Positions 1-11,100 of a DNA stretch of 64,000 nucleotides are shown piece by piece. Source of the DNA: Chamaecrista fasciculata (lineage: Eukaryota; Streptophyta; Magnoliopsida; Fabales; Fabaceae). Within the stretch, counting starts at the first letter, position 1, and each line of letters opens with the position of its first letter. Location of the stretch: assembly GCA_003254925.1 (NCBI GenBank), contig QANZ01003464.1, positions 159,144 to 223,143 on the forward strand, read 5' to 3'. The position numbers and the translations under genes were made by a program. The notes under the pieces are model-generated. The model saw only the letters and a program-made list of their open reading frames with translations. It had not been told where the DNA came from and made no database searches.

Positions 1-260
1 ATCTCATCTCATTATTTCCTACCATTTCTACCCCTATACAAATTACAAAAATCCATCAACTTTTTTCTACCAACCACAATCATTACATACCCTTTTATAT
101 AATTTCACACCCTATTTAACATCATTATCACTAAAATCACCCAAACACCAATACATCATCTCATCTCATCCAATTAAAAAATAATCTCATCCCATCCATT
201 TGGATGAGATTGGATGAGATTGGATGAGATTGGATTAAAATTGAAAGTCTCCCAAACAGA
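1..260. repeat. Probable end of a DNA transposon or MITE
   Basis: The window opens in AT-rich repeat DNA with 'gatgagattg' repeated three times at 201-232, then 'cccaaacagacccta', a sequence common at the ends of plant DNA elements. The left end is outside the window. Confidence 0.35.
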
Positions 261-883
261 CCCTAGCTAGTTTAGTGGATGAACTCTCATCATTTCTGTA
301 GCATGTGGCAAGCAAATTAAACTTCCACTACAGTGACAATCACGCATCTCTACACACTACAGTAGTCTTCACATAACAAGACTAAAATAATAAGAATAAT
401 TAATTCGAAATTCGAACAATATCAAATATAATAATAAATTAATAAGTATAATAATTAAACAAAAATAATATAATTTTAAATTAAAAATTAACAAGATAAA
501 TGTTTAACACTAAATTAAAAGTATAACTTTTTTACATTTTAAAATTAACATTTTTTCTAAAGTGACTAAAATTAAAAAATATTTTAAACATTTTTATTAC
601 TAAAATATGTAATTCATTAATTCTCTCTAGATACACAAAGTATTCAAACTTAAAAAATTAGAATCCTATAAATCAACTTAAGCATCCAATGTCGATGCTT
701 CACTAGCATATATGCTTTCTCATAAAATCTTTTTTTAATTAATTAATATAGGGAGTTACTATAAAGAGTTCGAGCTTTTGAACTCCCTAATTAATAATCA
801 CATTCTATCTTCATTAATTTGTATATATATTCTTTTAATTTTTATTTTTATTTTCCTTTTGAATGAAAGAAATTGTGAGAGAA

Positions 884-1215
884 AAATGATAAAACTTATA
901 TCAAGTTCCTTATATTCTTGTTATCAAGTTCCACCAATCACAAGTCTTGATTACATAATTCTCTCTTTTTAATGATTAGTCATGCAAAAAGTGGTGTTTA
1001 ATATTCTCTCTATCATGATTGGTTATATATAAAATTTTTGTCACGTGTCAAATGTTGGTTGGAGAACTTGATAGCAAGGATGTAGGAAACTTGATGTAAG
1101 TTTTGCCTAGAGAAAAGGATAAAACTTATATCAAGTTCATTATATCCTTGCTATCAAGTTCCACCAATCATAAGTCTTGATTGCATTATCTCTTTTTAAT
1201 GATTGGTCATAAAAA
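884..1215. repeat. Direct and inverted repeat cluster
   Basis: 'aaaacttatatcaagttc' with the following ~90 bp occurs at 890-985 and again at 1121-1215. Between them 1059-1103 is an inverted copy of the same core. Probably overlapping MITE copies. Confidence 0.6.
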
Positions 1216-1873
1216 AGTGATCTTGAATACACTCCATTTCTTTAGACCTGATCCCTGGGCAACTTAGTATATATATCAATCTCTTTTTTTTTTCAATGAA
1301 TAAAATTTTAAGTGAGAATAAACACTAGCATCTCACTAGAGTTAAAAAATACTTTTTGATTAGTCTTTTAAAGAATTTATAAGAAAAATTTACATTCATC
1401 CACTAAATAAAACCTTCACATTGATCACTCCACATATATACAAGCGGCCCATGCCACAGGGGTTATTTGCATTTTATTGTAGGTTGGATTCCCATTTGTT
1501 CCTCTTTTGCTTTTTTATGTGTATGTCATATACGACTTTATTGTACACTAATACACTATCCATCCAATATATATATATATATATATAAATTCAAATTATT
1601 TAAAATGACAAATTAAAATACTATTTTGAGAAAATTACAAAAAATTATCAAAGTACTTTCTATTTCTTAAAATAGTTTAATCTATATAAGTTACCAAAAA
1701 AAATAGTTTAATCTAAAGGTTTTAGCTTATTTTGTTAAATAGTTTAATCAATTGTGTCAATTCTTTATTGACATTTTTTTTGGTAAACCTCAGCTTATTG
1801 ACATTTTTTTTAATTTATCAGTGATTATCACACATGTACAAGTCCGTACTAGTGTTGTGTACATATATATATA

Positions 1874-2230
1874 CTAGGGGCTTTGCGTACCCTAATGGGC
1901 ACGCAAATATGTATGTAGAATAAATAAGGGACTAAATTGTTAACTTAGTAAAGAAAGAGAGATCAAATAGTAAATTTTCTCTTATTTTTAATTTCATAGA
2001 CTATAGTTTTAAACATGGACGACCAGAAAGGGGTGGAGCCATATATATATACTAGAGGCTTTACGTGTCCTAACGGGCACGCAAATATGTATATAAAATA
2101 AAAGAGGGACTAAATCGTTAACACAGTAAAACAGAAGGGATCAAATAATAATTTTCCTCTTATTATTAATTTTGTATAATAGTTTTAAAATGTGGACGAC
2201 CAGAAAGGGGTGAAACCATATAATATAAGA
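1874..2230 (-). mobile_element. Tandem Helitron with two 3' ends
   Basis: Minus orientation. The 5' end (TCTTATATTATATGG) is at 2230. Two successive units each end with a hairpin and CTAG followed by T, one at 2052 and one at 1874. The units are similar over their whole length, both containing the 'ggactaaat...gttaac' block and 'gaccagaaaggggtg'. It is a head-to-tail dimer of a ~178-bp element. Confidence 0.75.
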
Positions 2231-2756
2231 TATATCAGCTTCAATGGCATGTTGACAGAACTCAAAATAAATACATTACAGGTAATGGTCATCCATCAAG
2301 TATGCCAAACATGATAAGGAATATTATTAATTACTAAAAGTGTATTAACAAAACTTTTATTCGCCTTTTTGTTCCTTTGATAAAAAATAACTTGTATATA
2401 TTCTTTATTTTTTTGTATTTAAATCTCTAAAAGTTTATTATTCTTGTGTGTAGCTTTATTAATTAAGAGTAGGAGTGAATCTATAAATTGTTTTTGGCCC
2501 ACAAGATTTATGTCTTTTAAATTGAAAAAAAAAAAGAGAAATAATTGCTATCGTCTATTAATTTGTTTCGTTTTTTCACATTTGTTTAAGTTTTTTTTTA
2601 AAGATAAACCATAGTCCATAAACTTATGTGTGAACTTTGCCAAAAACTCAAACCATATATGCATGTTACGTATACTGTGTTTAATTATTTTTATTAAATA
2701 TGAATTGAAATGGCTAAGTATGATTTAGTTATGATAAAGTTGGATAATATGAAATA

Positions 2757-3264
2757 GGCAAAAGTCCTATTTTGGTCTCTCATGTTTGCTCAAAAATCTG
2801 TTTTGGTCCCTAAATTTTTTTCATTCCGTTTTAGTCTCTCGTTTTTTTCGTTCTGTTTTGGTCCCTCAAGTTTCTAAAAAGTTTCACTGTTAGTCTCTGA
2901 TTCTTTTTCATCCACTTTTTCTATTAAAAAAAAGGAAAAAAAAAAACTAACTTTCATCTCCCAACAATTTTGCTCTTTTAGACTTTTACAAAAGGGAAGG
3001 ACCTTAATGCAAAAGAGCAAAATTGTTGGGAAATAAAAGTTAATTTTTTTTCCTTTTTTTAATGGAAAAAGTGGATGGAAAATAGTCAGGGACTAACGGT
3101 GAAACTTTTTGGAAACTTTAGAGATCAAAACGAAACTTTGAGCAAACATGAGGGACCAAAATAGAATCTTGAGAAAATATGAGGGACCAAAACGAAACAA
3201 AAAAATTTGAGAGACAAAAACAGAACTTTGAGAAAACATGAGAAACCAATATAGGACTTTGGCC
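2757..3264. mobile_element. Mutator-type foldback MITE with 9-bp target duplication
   Basis: Long inverted arms beginning GGCAAAAGTCCTATTTTGG and ending with the complement of GGCCAAAGTCCTATATTGG. Direct 9-bp flanks TATGAAATA lie at 2748-2756 and 3265-3273. A 9-bp duplication points to the Mutator superfamily. 508 bp, no coding capacity. Confidence 0.8.
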
Positions 3265-4556
3265 TATGAAATATGTATTAAATTTAATATTTTGTGTCAT
3301 TATGTATTGTAACATAATAAAAGAGTTCAATATCACACATATTATAAAACAATATACAGATAACAAATTTATCCAACGTCTGAATTGTCATTGAAAAATT
3401 TAATCGATCAAATTTCAAGATTGGTAATAAAGAGGATGAGAGTGTAGAGATAACATATCCTTTGAGATCCGATCCTGCCTTCGCCAACCAATTTGCTACT
3501 ATGTTAGAATATTTGATAATATATATAGCAAAAACAATCACCAAAGGGATTTGGCAAATGCAGACGATAAGCAGTAATATCGTCAATGATGTCATAAAAA
3601 TTTCACCATAGCTAAACAGTTAAACTCAATTAAAGCAATTTCTCTGTACACTCAAGTGAGGAGTAGTGTCTCCGATATATACACTCAAAAAGACAAGGAA
3701 CAGTGATGTCTTCCAATTATAAAGAACAATTATATCTTTCAAGAGAGGCAAAGAGCAATTTCTTGACGGTCAATCATGAAAAAAAAAAAAACCAAAATTG
3801 CTCCTTAAATGAGAGGCATGACCAATACTTAAGTTGGACAAGCCCCTAAACATATATTTACAATTATCTTTGATTTGTATTTAATTTTAGTTGTGAAATA
3901 AAGACAAAAAACTAAAAGAAAACAAAATGTATCCTTAAATTATTTTTCAAATTCCAGTTCTATTATTTGTCCCTAAGTATGACATTCCACATGGATTTTT
4001 TCCCCCTAATAACATATGGATGGAAAAAAGCTTGCTCTTTGCATTGAAAATGGCCCATTGCCCTTTTCTTTTAAAAAAAAATCCATTGGGAATGATTATA
4101 TTGATCGATATATATATATATAGCATAATATATATAAGGTTTTAAAATAATTAAAATAGTACATATATAATATTTGCTAGCTAGCTTGCTGCAGTGATCA
4201 TTTCCCAGAAAGAATATAATAAAGAAGCAAATTAATTATAATAAATTGTGAAGCAGTGTCGTCAGTGTGGACAGAGTGGTTTTTGACAAATTGTTAACCT
4301 AAAAAGTGGGATTATTTCTAGAATTGTGAAGAATAAGTAGTATCCAAAGCTGAGTAATGTGAACATGAATATCCACTATATACAAAAATGGCTACATTCT
4401 CACAATTAATTTAAATTCTTCAACACTACCAAACCTAGGCCATTCACTATAACACACACTATAATCTAGACTGACCTAAAAAAGCAAAAGCCCCAAGGTA
4501 ACTCCAATTAACGGGAAGAAAGGATAGCAAAATGAGACCATATAAATATATATCTA

Positions 4557-4920
4557 CTAGGGGTTTGGCGTGCCCTAACGGACACGTCAATATGCATGTA
4601 ACGTTTGAATTGATTTAAAGTTGAAGATTATATTAAATTTTTATATTGATAAAAGAGTAAGTTTGGGACCAATTTGAGAAATTATAAAATATTTAGGACC
4701 AATTTGAAATTACTTCATATGGGGAGAGTGAGTGGGGAGAGAGTGGTGACATTTTTAATTTTTAATTGCTTTTTGCATTTTTTTTATTTCATTTATTTTT
4801 TTAAAGAAGTGGGAAGAGTGAGTGGGAGAGAGAGTGGGTGATTTTTGTTTTCTTTTTTAATTTTATAATTCACTATTTTTGACCAACCATAAGGGGTGGA
4901 GCCATATAATATAGTATAGA
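4557..4920 (-). mobile_element. Non-autonomous Helitron, intergenic copy
   Basis: 364 bp, minus orientation: 5' end TCTATACTATATTATATGGC at 4920, 3' end CTAG at 4557 after an imperfect hairpin. The flanks are A and T. High similarity to 22970-23330 shows one family with recent activity. Confidence 0.85.
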
Positions 4921-6342
4921 TGTACTCTATATATTTAATTGTATATATATAATATACATATATGTGTGTGTGAATATGAGAGGAAACGTACGTGTACTTG
5001 GTGTGTTTTTCCCCCACATCTACATGCCAATGCTGTCTTTAAATATCTACCATATGATTTTGGTTCCTATACAACTAACTAACCACCTGTCAACGCTATT
5101 CTTAACATTAACATATGTTCCTAAGCCTTCAAGTATTATGTCTAATTTTTAAAATATAAAAATATTTTTTTTACTGTTTAGTTTAAATATTTTTAAAATT
5201 TCCAGTCTTAAAATTATATATAATAATATAGATACATTTATATATATACATTATACACATACTCATATATATACTTAACAGTTTCACAATTATATAATAA
5301 ATATTATAAAATATAAATTCAAAAATTAAAACATATAAAATTAATTTAACTTCAAGGATCGAATCATCAATAAAAATTAAATAGTTGATAATTAAAATAT
5401 TTTAAATATCAAATTGTATATTTTATTTATTTAATAACTGATTAATTTACTTAGCGTTTCAAATATAAAACAGTACTTTTTTCTCATATTTTTATTATGA
5501 TTTTAATTCATTAAAAATATTATTGTACATATATTATTTATTTTAATATCATCTGTATATATATATATATATACACACGAATATAATGATAAACGTTGTG
5601 ACAACAACAAATTGTACACACATCCACTAAACAATTGCACCTTGGAAAAGTCCAATCAATCAAGCAGACTGATCATCATAACAAGTGCGAGTTTAATTGA
5701 CAAGATTCCACAGATAATGTATGGGATGGTACATAAATTGCTGGTGTGTGGGTCAATTTACTATTTCTGTATTCAAAGATTTTTCGAGAAGTGACGTTTT
5801 TTGATCCCTAAAACTAATTATGATTAAATTTATATAAAATATTTTAAGAAGAAAAAAAGATGAATATCAATTAGAAAAAGATAGAATCAAGTAACTAAAT
5901 TTTTTATGTTTGGGGCAATGAATCACGTGCAGGGATGGCAATTTGGAAGTTATTAGTATTAGTGTTTGAATCCATCTCTTAAAAATGTCAAATAGAATAT
6001 GAAAAGTAAAAAAATATCAAATATTATTTGTTTTTTTTATAAAACGGAGCAATATATTAAACTAATATAAATATTATTTCAATAACCCTATATCCGTTTA
6101 AACTTTAAAGTTAATAAATAATTAAGATACTCGGTATTCAATATCATATAATTTAAGTATTTTAGAAAAAAGTTATTTTTAATATTTTTAAAGTACTAGG
6201 TCAGTTTAAATAATACTTCTAAATTTTTTTCAATTAATTGTATCCTAAATTTTTTTTTGTCAATTGTATTTCCAATTTAAAAGTTCAATTGATTCAAATG
6301 TTTCTCATCTGAGTTATAATTAACCCAAAATCTGATTTTTTT

Positions 6343-7100
6343 AGGGTAAATTAAAATAAACATATATGTGGTTTAGCTCGATTTTACTTTAATACTTTGT
6401 GGTTTAAAGAGTTGCACTTTAGGTATTTGTGGGTTGCACAGTTAAGGTACTTGTGATTTTGTTCGTCTATTTTTAACGGTACATGTCATCTGTTGCTAAT
6501 GTAAATTAATAAAAAAATAAATCAAATTTTGGTCCTCAAACTATGGGATAAATTTCATTTTGGTCATAATTCACATTTATTCCATTTTGGTCTTGAAAAT
6601 GTGATTCCATATAATTTATGTCGTTATTTTTAACCAAAATAGTTGAGATGAATTATTTCTCTCTCATATATGTAATAATAAGTGGGTAGACAAATAGAGA
6701 AAGAAAAATTTTCATTATTAATCAGAAATTGGACAAAAATTTTGGTTGATTTTTTTCTTCAATTTATGATTAAGGTCTAAGAATAATGGTGAAAACCTGA
6801 TGATAAATTCACAATTTGGCAATCAAAAGGGAACAAATGCAGAAGTTTGAAGATAAAAATAGAACAAAAAATAGTTGTATGACTAAAATGAAACTTACCC
6901 CCATGGTATGAGAACCAAATGAGTATTTAACCTTTAAATAAAAATTGACGGCTAATATACAAAAAAACTAACAAATAAGATGTATTAGAAATCAATGATT
7001 AAAATTGAATCACGTCACGATTGTAATATTTTGAACCACACAACACCAAAATGAAATCCGACTAAATCTAAGATACATTTATTGTAATTGACCCTTTTTT
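6343..7100. mobile_element. Nested foldback elements
   Basis: The outer arms are AGGGTAAATTAAAATAAACA near 6343 and the inverted form ending near 7100 (complement AAAGGGTCAATTACAATAAA). An inner foldback spans about 6522-6930 ('ggtcctcaaactatggg' and its complement). It looks like one MITE inserted in another; edges are approximate. Confidence 0.5.
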
Positions 7101-7362
7101 TTTTGGTAGAGAATTGACCCTTTTTTTAATATATAAATCTTGATACTTAGTTGGAGTTATAAAATAAAATTTGTGAGTACCTATTTAATAAATAGTTCTG
7201 GAAAGAAATATATGTTCAAATTAACGAATTGAAGTAAAAAAAAAAAAAAGGTGGTTCCTGATATTTATTGGTTGGAAGTAATGAACAGACAATAGGTGCA
7301 AATTGAAGTTTGCATCTTAGCCCAATGTCCTTTTCACCTCCATTAATAATCGTTTTCAGAGG

Positions 7363-7365
<3 letters not shown>

Positions 7366-7393
<28 letters not shown>
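7366..7393 (+). promoter_or_regulatory. (CT)14 / GAGA tract upstream of AG
   Basis: An uninterrupted CT dinucleotide tract, GA on the minus strand, about 300 bp upstream of the predicted TATA box. Plant BASIC PENTACYSTEINE proteins bind GA-rich tracts and are known regulators of AG-clade genes. A role here is inference, and it may be a plain microsatellite. Confidence 0.4.
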
Positions 7394-7670
7394 AATGTCC
7401 TTCATCGTTCATCACTTATGATTTTTCTAGGGAAAAATCGTTCCTGTGAAGCCTAAAATTTTAAAGAATAAATATTAAATATATTCCAGCTTTAATTATC
7501 CTTCTCGTTTTATTTATCAGGGCAGAAAAGTAGAAACAAAAGTGAAAAAATTAAAATATTGCTAGAGAGAGATGGTAGATATATATATATATATATATGA
7601 GTATATAGATAATTTGTGATGAATGAAGCAGTACATATGACATATATGGATGAAAGGTCGTTTTTCACTT

Positions 7671-7680
7671 TTATAAATAC
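7671..7680 (+). promoter_or_regulatory. Probable TATA box of the AG gene
   Basis: TTATAAATAC lies about 160 bp upstream of the predicted leader splice donor. Transcription would start near 7700. Placement is by motif and spacing only; other TA-rich stretches nearby, such as 7578-7610, could also serve. Confidence 0.45.
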
Positions 7681-7832
7681 CCAAAGCTGAACCTCTTTGG
7701 CTGTTCTGCTTTCATTTTCTGATATCTCCCGTGCTTCTAATAAGTTGAAAAAAGAAAAGATAATCAAACAAAGCCCGAAATCTGTGTTTCCTTTCTTCAA
7801 TTCTTTTCTCCCTCTTGTTTCCTCTCACACAG

Positions 7833-8109
7833 GTAATTAGCTAGTGAGCAAAAAACAACAAATATATATACACAACACCGATCCATCATTTATTATATAA
7901 AAAAAAAAAAAAACCATCTTCTTCAACGAGCTCTTTCATTTCACTTCACCCCTTGAAACCCCAGATTTGGGAACTCAAGAAGCCTCTTCGTTAAAAACAA
8001 ACACACATACAAAGTATAGCTAAATGGAAAACCAAGAATGAAAGAGTGAATGAATTCTATCATATATATATCTCTAGCTAGTTTGTTTGACTTTGATTTC
8101 GAATTCCAG
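7833..8109 (+). other. Predicted 5'-leader intron of AG
   Basis: A good donor (CACACAG then GTAATT) and acceptor (GAATTCCAG then GTTGAG) bracket 277 bp just upstream of the AG start. A leader intron is usual in AG orthologues, so the large intron 8413-13693 is counted as the second intron. No transcript evidence is available. Confidence 0.6.
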
Positions 8110-8182
8110 GTTGAGAGGTGACAAAGTATATATTATACATAAGGTGTATAATAGCTAGCGAGCAAGTAAGTATACATAGGGC

Positions 8183-11100
8183 ATGGCTTTTCCAGAGGAA
8201 TCCATTGGAGGAAGTTCAACACAGAGAAAGCTTGGAAGAGGGAAGATAGAGATAAAGAGGATAGAGAACACCACAAATCGGCAAGTCACATTCTGCAAAC
8301 GCAGGAATGGACTTCTCAAGAAGGCTTATGAACTCTCTGTCCTTTGTGATGCTGAAGTTGCTTTAATCGTTTTCTCTAGCCGTGGCCGCCTCTATGAATA
8401 TGCTAATAACAGGTACACTTTTTTTAGATTCTGAGATTTTACCCCAAACCAACACAATCATTCTTTCTTACTGTGTGATCTATGGATGCAGTTTTATATA
8501 TCTCTGTTTCTCTGCATAACCCAGATTCACTTGTCTTTCTTTCTTTCTCTTTTATTTCTTTCCTTGTATGTATGAGCTAATTAACTTTCCTCTTTGTTTT
8601 ATTTTTTTATTATTTACTTTCTTCAATTCCCCATCATCAACTTGTTTCTGTTTATGATAATTTTTCTAGTTCTTGGTTTGGTGGATGCATAGATCTGTGC
8701 AATAGATGGAAATTGAAGAACACTAACATTATTAGGCAAGAGATTTTATTAGGGCAACTTTGTTATTATGTGCCTGCGGCCGGACTGTGAGATCAGCCAA
8801 ACAAGCCCTTAGCTAAATATCTCCATTGTTGACAAGTTTTCTGTTTCCTTTTTCGTCTTCCATGAATCCTTCTCTTTCTTGAAACTTCCTTAACAAGACG
8901 TCAGCTAGACATCAAGAAAGACACTAAAGTACGAGAATTTAAGAAAGAAATTGTTTGTCAATACATCAAATTTGACTATATAACAAAGAATTTGACTAAA
9001 AAGAAGAAGAGAAGTGGTCTTTAGGGTTTGTAAAAAGCGCAACGAAAGTTTCTCTAAGATTGTGAAGGAAAAAAATTCTCTTTTTCAACCCATCACAACG
9101 AAGATCGTGGCTCAGAAACAATCCCACCCAGAGAAAGGGTTTTCCCAGTTTTCATTAGATCCCACGTGCAAGATCTCGAGCTGGGTCAGACATAGCCAAA
9201 GAAATTAAATTAGGTTTTTTTTTGGGTGTGAGTTTCTTAGATTATTAGGGCTTAATCAAGTAAAAAAAGAAAAAAAAAACCTTCAGCAGGGCTTGGAATA
9301 CGGTCAAAAGGGTGTTCAAAAGTTCAAACTTTTTTGGTTGATTTGATCGATCTGGTTAGGGTTTAAAAGGACTAGATGGAAATAATTAAAAACTAAGATT
9401 CCCCATTTAGGGTTTGAAAGAAAGGAAAAATCTTTGGTCGCGTCACACGATTTTTGAGTTCTTGACCTCTCTGACAAAAGAGAATTCATGTCATGATTCC
9501 CACACTGCCGTCGTCGTTTCTCTTTAATTAATTTTTCTCATCCATCTCGAACCCTAATTATCTCACCTTCCAAGGTTCAAAGTGCAAATTTTTGTTTCTT
9601 TTTCATTTTCTCTTTCCTTTCGGCTTTCACCATAGGCATAGAGAGTAAAAAAATCTTTCAGAGACAGCAAATTTTATGACAGTGTGAAAGAGAGTGATGA
9701 GCCAATGAGAATGTGTCCCATCTGGTTCATCATAATTGATTAATTTCACACAATTGCTGCTAGTCTCTTCTTTCTAATAGTAAAAGAGAGAGAGACATAA
9801 ATGGAGACAGATCAGAGACAACGAATGACGAGTGCGAGAGCCATTGGGAGGATTCTGATTCTGATTTCTGAATGTTTGGCTTCTTCCAGATTAAACGGAC
9901 GGCTCTGATGTATGCGGACTTTCAGAGAGAGAGAGAGAGAAGTAGATTAGATTAGATTACAACAATAAATTGGATTATTTTGGTTAGATTTAGTTGGGTG
10001 GATCGAGGTGGACAAAAGGATGAGTTTTAGGGTATTAATATTATCCGTTGTGAAATGGGGTGTCCATAATCCATATAATGTGGGCAGAGAGGAAAAACAC
10101 CAGAAATAGTGGAACCAATCATATCACAGGGAACATGTGGCAGTGAGCAGCCAATCTGTAGGGTCGACGAAATTAAGGTATTCATCCATCAATCCATCAC
10201 CATAAATCAATAATAATAATGAAGAGTCCCGATTTTCTGATTAATTANATACCACACAAAATGTCTCAATTTTTTTTCTTTTTTTTTAAAAATTCCCTTG
10301 AGGTGCTCCTTACTATAGCGCCTTATGGCACTTTTTTGTTAAAAAAATTTCCCTTGAGGCGCTCCAAAGTGGAGCACCTTGTTTTAAATTTTTTTTCAAA
10401 AGTGTTAATTATTAAATGGTCCCTCAAAAAAATTTAGTGGTTTCATTATAGTCTTAGAAGTTTCAGTGTTTTGGACTTATTTGTAAAGATTCAAACAAAT
10501 ATGAAATTTTCCAAATTTCACAGTTCTTTAGTCATTAAAAGTTAATATTCCCCTTAAAAGCCGGCGACGGGCTTCCGAGGTGTTCCAGAAGCTCCGGCGA
10601 CGACCACCGAGCCACCGTCGATGGCCATTATCCTTCTCTCTCCTCTTCTCTTGGTTAGTCCTAACTTCCCCCATTTTTGCATTTGAGTTGAATCTTAAAC
10701 CTAAAACCTAGGGTTTAACATTTGAGTTGAATATTAGAAACTTGTTGCCGCTGTTTTCTGGTGCATTGTAATGCATTTTAATCATTCTAAAACAAGGGTT
10801 TGATTGTTGGTTGATTCCTATGAGTTTTTGGGTCCAATAAAACCTAGGGTTAACATTTGAAGTTGATTTTTGATGAAATCCTTAAATTTTCTTGAAATTG
10901 TTGGTTTGGGTGAGTTTAATGGACTATTATAATGAGTTCTAATGCATTGAATTGAATTTAGAATGAGTAGTTTGAAATATGGTTACTATGTATGAAGCTT
11001 TAAAGGTTCAATTTAGTTTTTTGATATTACAAATATACTTGTTGGTCTGATTTTTTTGTACCAAGTGAGTTCAATGGACTATTATAATGAGCTCTAATGC

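Larger units (their letters stand above)
261..7670. other. Gene-free repeat-rich region upstream of AG
   Basis: No ORF here has a recognisable domain or conserved splice structure. The content is AT-rich sequence, (TA)n tracts and the Helitron and foldback elements listed separately. Regulatory DNA of AG probably occupies the last 1-2 kb. Confidence 0.6.

Noticed and set aside
9014-9208. 64-codon open frame in AG intron 2
   Set aside because: No ATG context, no domain, and lies within the intron; chance frame.
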